Positions 44,101-54,135 of a stretch of DNA of 64,000 nt are shown piece after piece. Origin of the DNA: Closterium sp. NIES-65. Taxonomy: Eukaryota; Streptophyta; Zygnematophyceae; Desmidiales; Closteriaceae. A program made the translations under genes and the position numbers. The notes below the pieces were generated by a model. That model was not told where the DNA came from and searched no databases. It saw nothing but the letters and a program-made list of their open reading frames with translations. Position 1 is the stretch's first letter. Every line of letters begins with the position of its first letter. The DNA lies in contig CANXME010000532.1 of assembly GCA_948144175.1 (NCBI GenBank), forward strand, positions 67,001 through 131,000, in the 5' to 3' direction.

Positions 44101-46764
44101 CCGCTCTTCTTGGTACCAGGTCCCCCCCCAGTAGTCCCCCTCCCCCCTCAGGGTCCTGCCCCTTCAGGTGTGTCCCAGGTAGACGCGGTCGAGCCTGTCG
44201 AGGTCACTGGTGACTCTGGTGCTGCTGCGGGAGCTGAGCCTGGGGGTGCGGAGTCTGGGGGTGCTGAGCCTGGAGGTGCCGAGTCTGGGGGTGCTGAGCC
44301 TGGAGGTGCCGAGTCTGGGGGTGCTGTGCCTGGGGGTGCTGAGCCTGGGGGTGCTGAGCCTGGGGGTGCCGTGCCTGGGGGTGCTGTGTCTAGGGGTGCT
44401 GAGCCTGGAGGTGCTGTGCCTGGGGGTGCTTCGTCTCGCCGGGAGCCACTCTCCCCACAGGAGCTGCGTGAGTGGTTTGCCGGGCGCTGGAGACGTGCTG
44501 CTGGTGCTGGTGGTTCTTCGACTGCAGAGGGTACTGCTGCTGCGCGCCCCGCCGGCGCTCGTACTGTGGGTGCTGGAGCTGCTGAGTCTGAGAGTTCTCC
44601 TGGAGCTGGTGCTGCTGAGGGTGTTGGCGCTGAGCCTGCCGTTGGCGGCCCTACTGACAGTGCTCCTGGTGCTGCGGCTGGAGGTTCTGGAGCTTCTGGT
44701 GGTGCTGCTGGAGTGGGTGCTCCTGCCGGGGCTGCTGGTGCTGTTCCTGCTGTTTCTAGCGTCGCCGCGCGGCCCCGACCGTACTTCGTTCCGCTCCTGC
44801 AGCAGGTTCTTGGTCTCACACCTCCTCCTCCTCCCTTAGAGGGTCCGCAGCCTGTCCGGTCACAGCCACAGCTACAGCCTGCCTCCCCTTTGCCTGCTCC
44901 TTCTCCCTACGCTGGTCCGACTGGAGGTCTTACTGAGCGTCGTGAGCCTGCGTCTCGTCCTGTGTCGCCTGTTCGTACTGAGCGCGCTAGTGGTCGCGGG
45001 TCGCGTCAGCGTCCTCCTCCTGTCCCTGGCACGCACCGGATGTCACTGCGTCCGTCCACTGCTCCTCTGCGTGCCCCTTTGCCTTCTCCTCCTGCTTCCT
45101 CTCTTCCTGCTCTTGCCGACCCGGAGTCGGACGCTCTTTGTGCTGCCAGTCCTACTGTCACGCGTCTCCTGGCTACTGTTGTCACTGACCCCTCCTTCGA
45201 GTCGTCTGCTGCGTCTGCCCTTGTCACTGAGCTTGTCGACTTTGCTGCGCGCTGTCGTCTAGACTACGCTGCTCGTCTTGTCACTGAGTCTGAGTCCGCC
45301 TGTCCTCCGTCCGTCGGGGGTGAGTGTGCCCTTGGCACGGACGTCCTTGAGGACAGGCAGGAGGAGTTCCAGTGTCTGGCCGCCGCTTCACCTCGTCTCG
45401 CGTCTGTAGTGCTAGCCCCTGAGGGAGACCCGGATGCACCAGACATCCCGACTCCGCGTTCTTACGCGGAGGCGATAGAGGGTCCCTACTCCTCTCAGTG
45501 GCAGGCAGCTATGGATGCAGAGATGGCTTCCTGGAAGTCCACAGGCACCTACGTTGACGCTGTTCCCCCTCCTGGGGCGAACATCGTCAGTGGCATGTGG
45601 ATTTTCAGGGTGAAGCGGCCGCCGGGTTCTCCGCCTGTCTTCAAGGCGCGTTACGTGGCTCGTGGCTTCAGTCAGCGGCAAGGGGTTGACTACTTTCAGA
45701 CCTTCTCCCCCACCCCAAAGATGACCACTCTTCGGGTCCTGCTGCACGTTGCTGCTCACCGTGACTACGAGCTGCACTCTCTCGACTTCAGCACAGCTTT
45801 CTTGCAGGGCAGCCTGCACGAGGAGATCTGGCTGCGTCGCCCACCTGGCTTCACTGGGTCTTTCCCTCCTGGTACCCAGTGGAGTCTCCGGCGTCCAGTC
45901 TACGGTCTCCGCCAGGCGCCACGTGAGTGGCACGACACACTGAGGACTACGCTCGCGGCACTTGGGTTTGCTCCTTCCACTGCCGACCCGTCGCTGTTTC
46001 TGCGCACCGACACCTCTCTGCCGCCGTTCTACATCCTCGTGTACGTCGACGACTTGGTCTTTGCCACAGCTGACACTGCTGGACTCGCCTACGTGAAGTC
46101 CGAGCTGCAGAAGAGACACACGTGCACTGACCTGGGTGAACTGCGCAGCTACCTTGGCTTGCAGATCACCCGGGACAGAGCACGCCGCACTATTACCCTG
46201 ACTCAGTCACACATGGTGCAGCAGGTCCTTCAGCGCTTCGGCTTCACGTACTCCTCGCCTCAGGCCACTCCTCTGCCTACTCGCCACTCGCTCTCAGCTC
46301 TGCCTTCGGATGAGTCCGTAGAGTCGAGTGGCCCGTTTGCAGAGCTTGTTGGCTGCCTCATGTACCTGATGACCTGCACACGACCTCACCTCGCATACCC
46401 TCTTAGCATTCTCGCACGCTTTGTTGCTCCTGGGAGACACCGACCAGAGCACATGGCTGCAGCGAAGAGGGTGTTGCGCTACTTGTGCAGTACGTCGGGC
46501 ATGGGACTAGTGCTTGGAGGGCGCAGTCCAGTGGTCCTCACTGGGCACGCAGACGCTTCTTGGGCTGACGACCAGGCTACGCAGCGGTCGTCTCAGGGTT
46601 ACACCTTCAGCCTTGGTTCCGGCTCTGTCTCGTGGCGGGCTACCCGCTCGTCTTCTGTTCTCGGCTCCAGTTGTGAGGCTGAGATCTACGCTGGGGCTAT
46701 GGCTGCACAGGAGTTACGCTGGCTCACCTACCTGCACACGACCTCACCTCGCATACCCTCTTAG
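41110..46764 (+). CDS. gag-pol polyprotein of element C, truncated in RNase H
   Basis: 1,884 codons from ATG 41110 (M-A-T-P-N-V-L-T-F). In order: UBN2-type gag (about 1-250), Gly-rich stretch (270-347), Q-rich run (360-376), LREWY motif near 385, Cys/His knuckle-like region (C402 to C425), protease D532-S-G, GAG-pre-integrase HHRLGHPSL near 688, integrase with D756, D825 and E861 (DD35E), a linker of GGAEPGGAES repeats with a second LREWF motif, RT with YVDD at 1645-1648, and the start of RNase H. A 358-bp duplication shifts the frame and ends the protein at 46764. The upstream frame open from 40999 is leader sequence. Confidence 0.9.
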   Translation: MATPNVLTFDDEGRAIDFAVWIEDLQLYLLFDAIDEVSLFDFVSGAVPAPPADADSAVRSKWATRDAAARLAVRRHLPSSERAHFSQCKTAQALYDAVVARYSSPSSATLSRLMLPFLFPDLASFPTVADLVTHLRASDTRYRAALPAEFRAANPPPMYITLYFLVTRLPESLRVVRDQFLSVCPTTLTVDLLEESLLAAEKSIVAVGASRGDPRTPIFEGCGPSPLLPSVASAAAADLTGFESVGAASAPSGRRRAGKGKGGKGAGGARGGGGGGGGGGGGSGGGGGGGGGSGGTGGGGGGGGGGGGGSGGGGGSGGSDGPGGGGGGGDGGGGGGGGGSGGGGRSGSSQRSSSGGGQRQQQQQQQPQQQPQQQQRSPTVPAPQQLREWYSQRQRGGALGPCPYVLRTGDRAGERCGGAHTARRCFGRLTDAWRQQFPEAAEIPRWGELSRAGVAIYDLDFDAILSAMYAAIGSDEDDCYRCFPPDPGIGTAAPGTSEAAALGASASVLSGAGESALSGTVSASASHTFTLDSGASRSFFRDRTTLTPLSRPVAVSLADPSGGPVLSRFSTVLPCPAAPSGTLTGLYLPSFSTNLVSGADLQDAGVHQFTPARQRVTHCTEADTGRHLATFTRRPGSSLYTLTTASPPGAESGRVTSSGQVFAAASRSGPESAPCSCRRLSHETLLWHHRLGHPSLLRLRGMASRVLVSGLPRSLPPLPPGPGPTCVPCVEGRQRAAPHSSQFPPTEAPLQTLHMDVWGPARVRGQGQERYFLLVVDDYSRYTTVFPLRSKGEVTAVLIDWIRAARLQLRRSFGSDFPVLRLHSDRGGEFSSGLLSAYCRARGIRQTFTLPDSPQQNGIAERRIGMVMDVARTSMMHAAAPHFLWPFAVRYAAHQINLHPRVSRPETSPALLWTGKVGDASAFRVWGSRAFVRDLSADKLSPRASPCVFLGFPPDAPGWQFYHPTSRRVLSSQDVTFDESVPYYRLFPYRTPSLPPPPLFLVPGPPPVVPLPPQGPAPSGVSQVDAVEPVEVTGDSGAAAGAEPGGAESGGAEPGGAESGGAEPGGAESGGAVPGGAEPGGAEPGGAVPGGAVSRGAEPGGAVPGGASSRREPLSPQELREWFAGRWRRAAGAGGSSTAEGTAAARPAGARTVGAGAAESESSPGAGAAEGVGAEPAVGGPTDSAPGAAAGGSGASGGAAGVGAPAGAAGAVPAVSSVAARPRPYFVPLLQQVLGLTPPPPPLEGPQPVRSQPQLQPASPLPAPSPYAGPTGGLTERREPASRPVSPVRTERASGRGSRQRPPPVPGTHRMSLRPSTAPLRAPLPSPPASSLPALADPESDALCAASPTVTRLLATVVTDPSFESSAASALVTELVDFAARCRLDYAARLVTESESACPPSVGGECALGTDVLEDRQEEFQCLAAASPRLASVVLAPEGDPDAPDIPTPRSYAEAIEGPYSSQWQAAMDAEMASWKSTGTYVDAVPPPGANIVSGMWIFRVKRPPGSPPVFKARYVARGFSQRQGVDYFQTFSPTPKMTTLRVLLHVAAHRDYELHSLDFSTAFLQGSLHEEIWLRRPPGFTGSFPPGTQWSLRRPVYGLRQAPREWHDTLRTTLAALGFAPSTADPSLFLRTDTSLPPFYILVYVDDLVFATADTAGLAYVKSELQKRHTCTDLGELRSYLGLQITRDRARRTITLTQSHMVQQVLQRFGFTYSSPQATPLPTRHSLSALPSDESVESSGPFAELVGCLMYLMTCTRPHLAYPLSILARFVAPGRHRPEHMAAAKRVLRYLCSTSGMGLVLGGRSPVVLTGHADASWADDQATQRSSQGYTFSLGSGSVSWRATRSSSVLGSSCEAEIYAGAMAAQELRWLTYLHTTSPRIPS

Positions 46765-47092
46765 CATTCTCGCACGCTTTGTTGCTCCTGGGAGACACCG
46801 ACCAGAGCACATGGCTGCAGCGAAGAGGGTGTTGCGCTACTTGTGCAGTACGTCGGGCATGGGACTAGTGCTTGGAGGGCGCAGTCCAGTGGTCCTCACT
46901 GGGCACGCAGACGCTTCTTGGGCTGACGACCAGGCTACGCAGCGGTCGTCTCAGGGTTACACCTTCAGCCTTGGTTCCGGCTCTGTCTCGTGGCGGGCTA
47001 CCCGCTCGTCTTCTGTTCTCGGCTCCAGTTGTGAGGCTGAGATCTACGCTGGGGCTATGGCTGCACAGGAGTTACGCTGGCTCACCTACCTG
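46377..47092 (+). repeat. 358-bp perfect tandem duplication in RNase H of element C
   Basis: Copies 46377-46734 and 46735-47092 appear identical. The junction shows 5-bp microhomology, ACCTG. Since 358 is not a multiple of 3, the frame shifts by one base. Homologous pol genes in D, A and B have only one copy. Confidence 0.93.
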
Positions 47093-47383
47093 CTGACCGA
47101 CCTTGGAGAGCAGCCTCGTTCTCCTCCAGTCCTGTACGTAGACAACAAGGCCATGCTGGCCTTGTGTCGAGAGCAGCGACTGGAGCACAGAACGAAGCAC
47201 ATTGCTCTTCGCTACTTTCTTGCTCGTGAGCTACAGCAGCGTGGATAGCTGCGACTTGCGTACGTGGCCTCTGAGGCCAACACTGCTGATGTCTTCACCA
47301 AGGCACTTGCGCCTTGTGATCATCAGCGTTGCTGCACGCAGTTGGGTCTTGTGCCTGTCTTGCCTCACTTGCTCTCCTCTTGA
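46735..47383 (+). pseudogene. Displaced RNase H end of element C
   Basis: The second copy of the duplication restores the RNase H reading (ADASWADD, SSCEAEIYAGAM, VLYVDNKAMLALC) in another frame and continues to TAG 47246-47248, which replaces CAG of the related copies. The same frame then reads LRLAYVASEANTADVFTKALAP to TGA 47381-47383. Two lesions thus affect this region. Confidence 0.85.
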
Positions 47384-47582
47384 CCTTGCTTGTACCTTCA
47401 CATATATATATACTCTTCCTCTTGTATATCTCTATATATGATCTTGCATGTGAACTGGCCTTGTGGCCTTTGAACTTGTGCTCGGAATGCGTGGTGACTT
47501 TGTGATCCACCCTGAGCTTTGCTTTGCTTTGCTTGACTGGTCTTGTGACCCCTTGTTCTCCCCCACTTTGCCTATGGGGGTG
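47384..47582 (+). other. 3' untranslated region and polypurine tract of element C
   Basis: AT-rich (TATATATA) start, then GAACTGGCCTTGTGGCC (hairpin GGCC-TTGT-GGCC), then GTGGTGAC..GTGATCCACCCTGAG, and finally CTATGGGGGTG before the LTR. The same blocks occur in this order in A, B, D and F. Confidence 0.75.
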
Positions 47583-47714
47583 TGTCAGAACATATAGCTT
47601 ACTGGTTTCTGTAGGCTATAGTGGGGTATCCCATAGGGGGTACAACCCAATTAGGGTTTCCTATTTGTACTCACTTCGTTCATAGTCATTTCATTCTCGT
47701 TCTTTGTTTCCACA
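47583..47714 (+). repeat. 3' LTR of element C
   Basis: 132 bp, one difference from the 5' LTR, followed by the target duplication AAGCC (47715-47719). Confidence 0.94.
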
Positions 47715-47946
47715 AAGCCTAGACAACATTATAATTTGACACACCCCTATAGGCAAAGTGGGGGAGAACTAGGGGTCACAAGACCAATCAAGCAAACCAA
47801 AGCAAAGCTCAGGGTGGATCACAAAGTCACCACACATTCCGAGCACAAGTGCAAGGCCAGAAGGCCAGTTCACATGCAAGAGCACATATATAAGAGGCTA
47901 AGCAAGTAAGAGCAGGAGTATATATATGTGACAGAAACAAGCAAGG

Positions 47947-50726
47947 TCAAGAAGTGAGCAAGTGAAGCAAGACAGGCACAAGACCAAGCTGAGTACAGAA
48001 GCGCTGATGATCACAAGGCGCAAGTGCCTTGGTGAAAACATCAGCAGTGTTGGCCTCAGAGGCCACGTACGCAAGCCGCAACTGACCACGCTGCTGTAGC
48101 TCACGAGCAAGGAAGTAGCGAAGAGCAATGTGCTTTGTTCTGTGCTCCAGTCTCTGCTCTCGACACAAGGCCAGCATGGCCTTGTTGTCTACGTACAAGA
48201 CTGGAGGAGAACGAGGCGGCTCTCCAAGGTCGGTCAGCAGGTAGGTGAGCCAGCGAAGCTCCTGTGCAGCCATGGCCCCGGCGTAGATCTCGGCCTCACA
48301 ACTGGAGCCGAGAACAGAAGACGAGCGAGTAGCCCGCCACGAAACAGAGCCGGAACCAAGGCTGAAGGTGTAACCCTGTGACGACCGCTGCGTAGCCTGG
48401 TCGTCAGCCCAAGAAGCGTCCGCGTGCCCAGTGAGGACCACTGGGCTCTGCCCTCCAAGCATTAGCCCCATGCTCGATGTACTGCACAAGTAGCGCAACA
48501 CCCTGTTCGCTGCAGCCATGTACTCAGGTCTGTGTCTCCCAGGAGCAACATAGCGTGCAAGAATGCTAAGAGGGTATGCAAGATCAGGTCGTGTGCAGGT
48601 CATCAGGTACATGAGGCAGCCAACAAGCTCTCGGTACGGGCCACTCGACTCTACGGACTCATCCGAAGGCAGAGCTGAGAGAGAGTGGCGAGTAGGCAGA
48701 GGAGTGGCCTGAGGCGAGGAGTACGTGAAGCCGAAGCGCTGAAGGACCTGCTGCACCATGTGTGACTGAGTCAGGGTAATGGTGCGGCGTGCTCTGTCCC
48801 GGGTGATTTGCAAGCCAAGGTAGCTGCGCAGTTCACCCAGGTCTATGCACGTGTGTCTCTTCTGCAGCTCGGACTTCACGTAGGCGAGTCCAGCAGTGTT
48901 AGCAGTGGCAAAGACCAAGTCGTCGACGTACACGAGGATGTAGAACGGCGGCAAAGAGGTGTCGGTGCGTAGAAACAGCGACGGGTCAGCAGTAGAGGGA
49001 GCAAACCCAAGAGCCGCAAGCGTAGTCCTCAGTGTGTCGTGCCACTCGCGCGGTGCCTGGCGGAGACCGTAGACTGGCCGTCGGAGGCTCCACTGGGTGC
49101 CAGGAGGGAAAGTCCCAGTGAAGCCAGGTGGACGGCGCAGCCAGATCTCCTCGTGCAGGCTACCCTGCAGGAAAGTAGTGCTAAAGTCAAGAGAGTGAAG
49201 CTCGTAGTCACGCTGAGCGGCTATGTGTAGCAGCACCCGAAGAGTGGTCATCTTCGGGGTGGGAGAGGTCTGAAACTAGTCAACTCCCTGCCGCTGACTG
49301 AAGCCACGAGCCACGTAACGCGCCTTGAAGATAGGCGGAGAACCCGGCGGCCGCTTCACCCTGAAAATCCACATGCCACTGACGATGTTCGCCCCAGGAG
49401 GGGGAACAGCATCAACGTAGGTGCCTGTGGACTTCTAGGAAGCCATCTCTGCGTCCATAGCTGCCTGCCACTGAGAGGAGTAGGGACCCTCTATCGCCTC
49501 CGCGTAAGAGCGCGGAGTCGGGATGTCTAGTGCATCCGGGTCTCCCTCAGGGGCTAGCAGTACGGACACGAGATGAGGTGAAGCAGTGGCCAAGCACTGG
49601 AACTCCTCCTGCCTATCCTCAAGGACGTCCGTGCCAAGGGCACACTCACCCCCGACGGACGGAGGACAGACAGACTCAGACTCAGCAACAAGACTGGCAG
49701 CATAGTCTAGGCGACAGCGAGCAGCAAAGTCGACGAGCTCAGCAACCAGGGTAGACGCAGCAGTGGACTCAACGGAAGGGTCAGTGACAACAGTAGCAAG
49801 GAGACGCGTGAAAGTAGGACTGGCAGCACGAAGAGAGTCCGACTCCGGGTCGGCAAGGGCAGGAAGAGAGGACTCAGGAGGAGAAGGCAAAGGGGCACGC
49901 AGAGGAGCAGTGGACGGACGCAGAGACATCCGGTGCGTGCCAGGGACAGGAGGAGGACGCTGACGTGAACCGCGACCACTAGTGCGAGCAGCACGGACAG
50001 GCTACGCAGGGCGAGACGCACGCTCACGTTGCTCAGTAAGACCTCCAGTAGGACCAGTGTAGGGAGAAGGAGCAGGCACTGGGGAGGCTGGCTGGAACTG
50101 TAACTGTGACGGGACAGGGTGTGGACACTCTAAGGGAGGAGGAAGACCAAGAACCTGTTGAAGGAGCGGAACAAAGTACAGCCGAGGCCGCGCGGCGACT
50201 CCAGACACGGCAGGGATAGCACCAGCACCCCCAGTGGCAGCACCAGCGCCAACAGCACCTCCAGCTCCAGTACCTCCAGCAGCACCAGCAGCACCCGCAG
50301 CAAGACCGCCGCTAGGACTGACAGTAGTAGCCTCAGCGCCAACACCCTCAGAAGCTCCGACTCCAGTCGCACTTGCAGGCCCAGCAGCTCTAGCACTCCC
50401 AGGGCTAGCACCTCCGAGACCGGCGGCACCAGCACCCTCAGCAGCCGAAGAAGCACCAGCTCCAGCACTACGCCTCCAGCGCCGGGCAAACCACTCGTGC
50501 AGCTCGTGTGGAGAGAGTGGCTCCCATCGAGACGAAGCACCCGGAGAACCACAAGGCCTAGCACCCCCAGACGCCACACGAGCAGGTCCAGCGGCCGCGG
50601 GCTCCGCACCCCCAGGCTCAGCAGCTCCAGACTCAGTACCCCCAGGCTCAGCAGCTCCAGACGTAGCACCCCAAGGCTCACCAGCTCCAGACGCAGCACC
50701 CCCAGGTGAAGGTCAAGCGGATGCCT
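47947..50726 (-). pseudogene. RT/RNase H and linker of element D, broken
   Basis: RNase H and RT read from 49251 down to 47947 (YVDDLVFAT, DASWADDQATQ, ANTADVFTKALAP). Upstream the frame is cut by TAG near 49274, where other copies have Tyr TAC, and by TAG at 49435-49437 in place of Trp in EMASWKSTG. The latter lies at the same codon as the stop in element A. Linker sequence with LHEWF (ATG 50577 downward) precedes it. Confidence 0.85.
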
Positions 50727-52200
50727 CACGCAAGGCAGTAGGCTCCTAGAAGGCCAGAGGAGAACTCTCCGCCTTGGTCAGAGTGCATACGCAGAACAGG
50801 AAAGTCTGAGCCGAAGCTCCTCCTGAGCTGAAGACGAGTTGTGCGGATCCAGTCGATCAACACCTCAGTGACATCACCCTTGCTGCGCAAGGGGAAGACT
50901 AAGGTGTAACGCGAGTAGTCGTCAACCACCAGCAGGAAGTAGCGCTCGTGACCCTGTCCACGGACGCGGGCCGGGCCCCACACGTCCATGTGAAGCGTCT
51001 GCAGTGGGGCCTCTGTCGGGGGAAACTGAGAGAAGTGAGGGGCAGCCCGGAGCCGCCCCTCGACACAGGGAACACAGGAAGGACCAGGCCCTGGAGGAAG
51101 GGGAGGGAGGCACCGGGGGAGACCAGAGACAAGGACACGGGAAGCCATGCCTCGGAGATAAGGCAGGGAAGGGTGACCAAGACGGTGGTGCCAGAGGAGA
51201 GTCTCGTGAGACAGGAGGCGACACAAGCAGGGGGCTGACTCAGGACCAGACCTGGACGCTGCAACAAACACCTGACCCGACGCAGCTACTTGGCTAGACG
51301 CAGGGATAGGAGGAGACCCAGTGGCCAGGGTGTAGAGGCTCGACCCCGGCCGACGCGTAAACGTGGCCAGGTGCCCGCCTGTGCGAGCGTCCGAGCAGTG
51401 GGTCATCCGCTGACTTGCAGGAGTAAACTTGTGAACCCCCACATCCTGCAGGTCAGCACCACTCACCAAGTTCGTAGAGAACGAGGGGAGGTAAAGACCA
51501 GACAAGGTACCAGAGGGGGCAGCCGGACACGGGAGGACAGTGGAAGAGTGAGAGAGGACAGGACCCCCAGAGGGGTCTGCTAGGGAGACTGCAACCGGCC
51601 GACCAAGCGGCGTGAGTGTGGTGCGGTCTCGAAAGAAGGAGCGAGAAGCCCCTGAGTCAAGTGTGAAGGTGAGGGAGGCCGAAGCCGACGTGGTACCTGA
51701 GAGCGCAGACTCACCAGCACCTGAGGGCGCACACGCACTGGCACCTAGAGCAGCAGCCTCACCAGCACCTAGAGCAGCAGTAGCAATGTCCGGGTCGGGC
51801 GGGAAACACCGGTAAGAGTCACCCTCATCACTAATAATCACAGCATACATGGCAGCAAGGATAGCATCAAAGTCAAGATCATAGATAACTACGCCTGCCC
51901 TAGAAAGCTCTCCCCTGCGGGGGATCTCACTGGCCTCCGGGAACTGCTGACGCCAAGCGTCCGTCAGGCGGCCAAAGCAGCGCTGGGTGGGGTGGGCACC
52001 CCCACACTGCTCACCCGCGCAGTCGCCGGAGCGAAGGACGTAGGTGCACGGACCAAAACCCCCACCACGCTGACGCTGCGCGTACCACTCACGGAGCTGC
52101 TGAGGGGGGGGGAATGTCCCAAGAACGCTGCTGCTGCTGCTGCTGCTGCTGGCGCTGACCACCACCAGGGCTGCTCCGCTGCGAAGCGCCACCCCGACCA
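50705..52200 (-). pseudogene. Zinc knuckle, protease and N-terminal integrase of element D
   Basis: Reads QQLREWYAQRQRGG, knuckle Cys/His residues, protease FTLDSGASRSFF (D-S-G intact), HHRLGHPSLPYLRG, LVVDDYSRYTLVF and MHSDQGGEFSS. Then a CGA-to-TGA change and a deletion junction near 50705 remove the rest of the integrase core, including the catalytic Glu, and join it to the linker. The C copy has about 0.6-0.7 kb more here. Confidence 0.82.
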
Positions 52201-53189
52201 CCTCCACCTCCTCCACCACCGCCGCCTCCACCTCCGCCACCACCGGCGCCTCCGCTAGCACCGCCGCCGCCTCCGCCGCCTCCGCCTCCACTTCTGCCAC
52301 CGACACCTCCACCCCCGCCACCACTCCCACCGCCACCCCCACTCCCTCCGCCGCCTCCACCGCCACCTCCACCGCCCCCGCTAGCTCCACCCTCGCCCTT
52401 GCCCCCCTTGCCCTTGCCAGAGCGGCGTCTCCCGCTAGGGGCAGACGTCGCACCGACCGACTTAAGACCAACGAGGTCGGCCGCAGCGGCAGAGGCAACA
52501 GAGGGCAAAAGGGGGGAAGGAGAACACCCCTCAAAGATGGGGGTGCGCGGGTCACCACGAGAGGCTCCTACAGCGACTATGCTCTTCTCCGCTGCTAGGA
52601 GGGCCTTCTCTAAGAGGTCAACAGTGAGAGTGGTGGGACAGACTGAGAGGAAGTGGTCCCTGACTACACGAAGGGAGTCAGGGAGGCGGGTGACTATATA
52701 ATAGAGAGTGATGTACATGGGGGGGGGGTTCTTGGCGCAGAACTCAGCAGGAAGCGCGGCGCGGTAGCGAGTGTCACTAGTGCGGAGGTGCGTAATGAGG
52801 TCAGCGACTGTGGGAAAGGCAGCAAGGTCAGGGAAGAGGTACAGTAGCATGAGGCGGCTCAGTGCAGCAGTGGCAGGGGAAGAGTAGCGCGCAACTACAG
52901 CGTCGTACAAGGTCTGAGCACTCTTGTACTGACTAAAGTGCGCGCGCTCAGTGGTAGGCAGGTGGCGACGCACAGCAAGACGTGCAGCAGCATCGCGCGT
53001 GGCCCTCTGGGAGCGAACAGTGGGGTCAGCATCAGCAGCAGGGGCAGGAGAGGCGCCAGAGGTGAGGTCAAAGAGAGAGAGACCGTTTGCCCTATCGCAT
53101 TGTAAGAACAGCTGCAGGTCGTCGGCCTAGACCTCAAAGTCAATGGCTCTACCCTCAGCGTCAAAAGCGAGGACACTAGGGGTAGCCAT
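52089..53189 (-). pseudogene. gag of element D
   Basis: Starts at ATG 53189-53187 (M-A-T-P-S-V-L-A-F-D). TAG at 53129-53127 stands where Z and C have Trp. The rest of the capsid region is open from 52973 (RRHLPTTERAHFSQYKSAQTLYDAVV) through a Gly-rich stretch, but in another frame from the zinc-knuckle region, so a frameshift lies near 52100-52200. Confidence 0.83.
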
Positions 53190-53229
53190 GACAATAGTAG
53201 ACTAGCAGTACCAACTGTAGGACAGGGGC

Positions 53230-54060
53230 AGTGCAGTGGCAGAAGCACTGCTCTCACCAGACAGGGCGGTTCGGGCAGCTTAGTAGCACAGCAACACGGC
53301 AACACGGCTGCTCGGACGGCTCAGCAGCAACTGCGGCTCCGCGGCATCAGCGGCTCGGCTCCTTAGGCGGCTCGGGCGGCTCGGGCGGGTCGGGCGGCTC
53401 GGGCGGCTCGGCTCCTCAGCAGCTCAGGCGGCTCGGGCGGCTCGGGCGGCTCGGACGGCTCGGGCGGCTCGGGCGGCGCGGGCGGTGTAGGGCGGTAGGG
53501 CCGCTGGTAGGGCGGCGGGGCCGCAAGGTAGGTGGCAGGGCCGCAGTGGGAGGGGCGGCGGGGCCGGAGTGAAGGGCGGCGGGGCCGCCGTGAAGGGCGA
53601 CGGGGCTGCTGAGAAGGGCGGCGGGGCCGCAGTGAGAGAGGCGGCGGGGCCGCAGAGAAGGGCGGCGGGGCCGCTGAGAAGGGCGGCGGGGCCGCAGCGA
53701 GAGAGGCGGCGGGGCCGAAGTGAAGGGCGGCGGGGCCGCTGAGACGGGCGGCGGGGCTGCAGGGAAGGGCGGCGGGGCCTCAGTGTGAGGCGGCGGGGCC
53801 GCAGGGAAGGGCGGCGGGGCTGCAATGTGAGGCGGCAGGGCCGCAGCGAAGGGCGGCGGGGCCGCAGCGAAGGGCGGCGGGGCCGCTGAGACGGGCGGCG
53901 GGGCCGCAGCGAAGGGCGGCGGGGCCGCTGAGAAGGGCGGCGGGGCCGCAGTGAGAGAGGCGGCGGGGCCGAATCGAAGGGCTGCGGGGCCGCTAGGGCG
54001 TTGGGGCTGCTAGGGCGGCTCGACGAAGTGAGAGCCCGGAGGGCGACTCGGGCTGAGCGC
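53230..54060 (-). repeat. GC-rich tandem-repeat leader of element D
   Basis: 53330-53480 consists of GGCGGCTCG units; 53490-54010 consists of GGGCGGCGGGGCCGCAGTGA units of about 19-24 bp. An A-tract at 54072-54080 corresponds to the T-tract of C. The primer binding site follows. Confidence 0.75.
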
Positions 54061-54135
54061 GCTTCGGGCAGGAAAAAAAAACTCGATGTGGTGGGCCCTA
54101 GGCACAGTTCCCACGGGGGAACCTGCTCGATACCA

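Larger units (their letters stand above)
40023..47714 (+). mobile_element. Ty1/copia element C, youngest copy, nested in D
   Basis: LTRs of 132 bp at 40023-40154 and 47583-47714 differ at a single base (40044 versus 47604). They are flanked by AAGCC (40018-40022 and 47715-47719), inside the 3' LTR of D. The primer binding site TGGTATCAGAGC is at 40155-40166, the classical plant initiator-Met-tRNA type. A T-tract at about 40220-40240 and GC-rich leader repeats precede gag. The polypurine tract CTATGGGGGTG ends at 47582. It is nearly complete but has a 358-bp duplication and a stop in RNase H. Confidence 0.95.
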
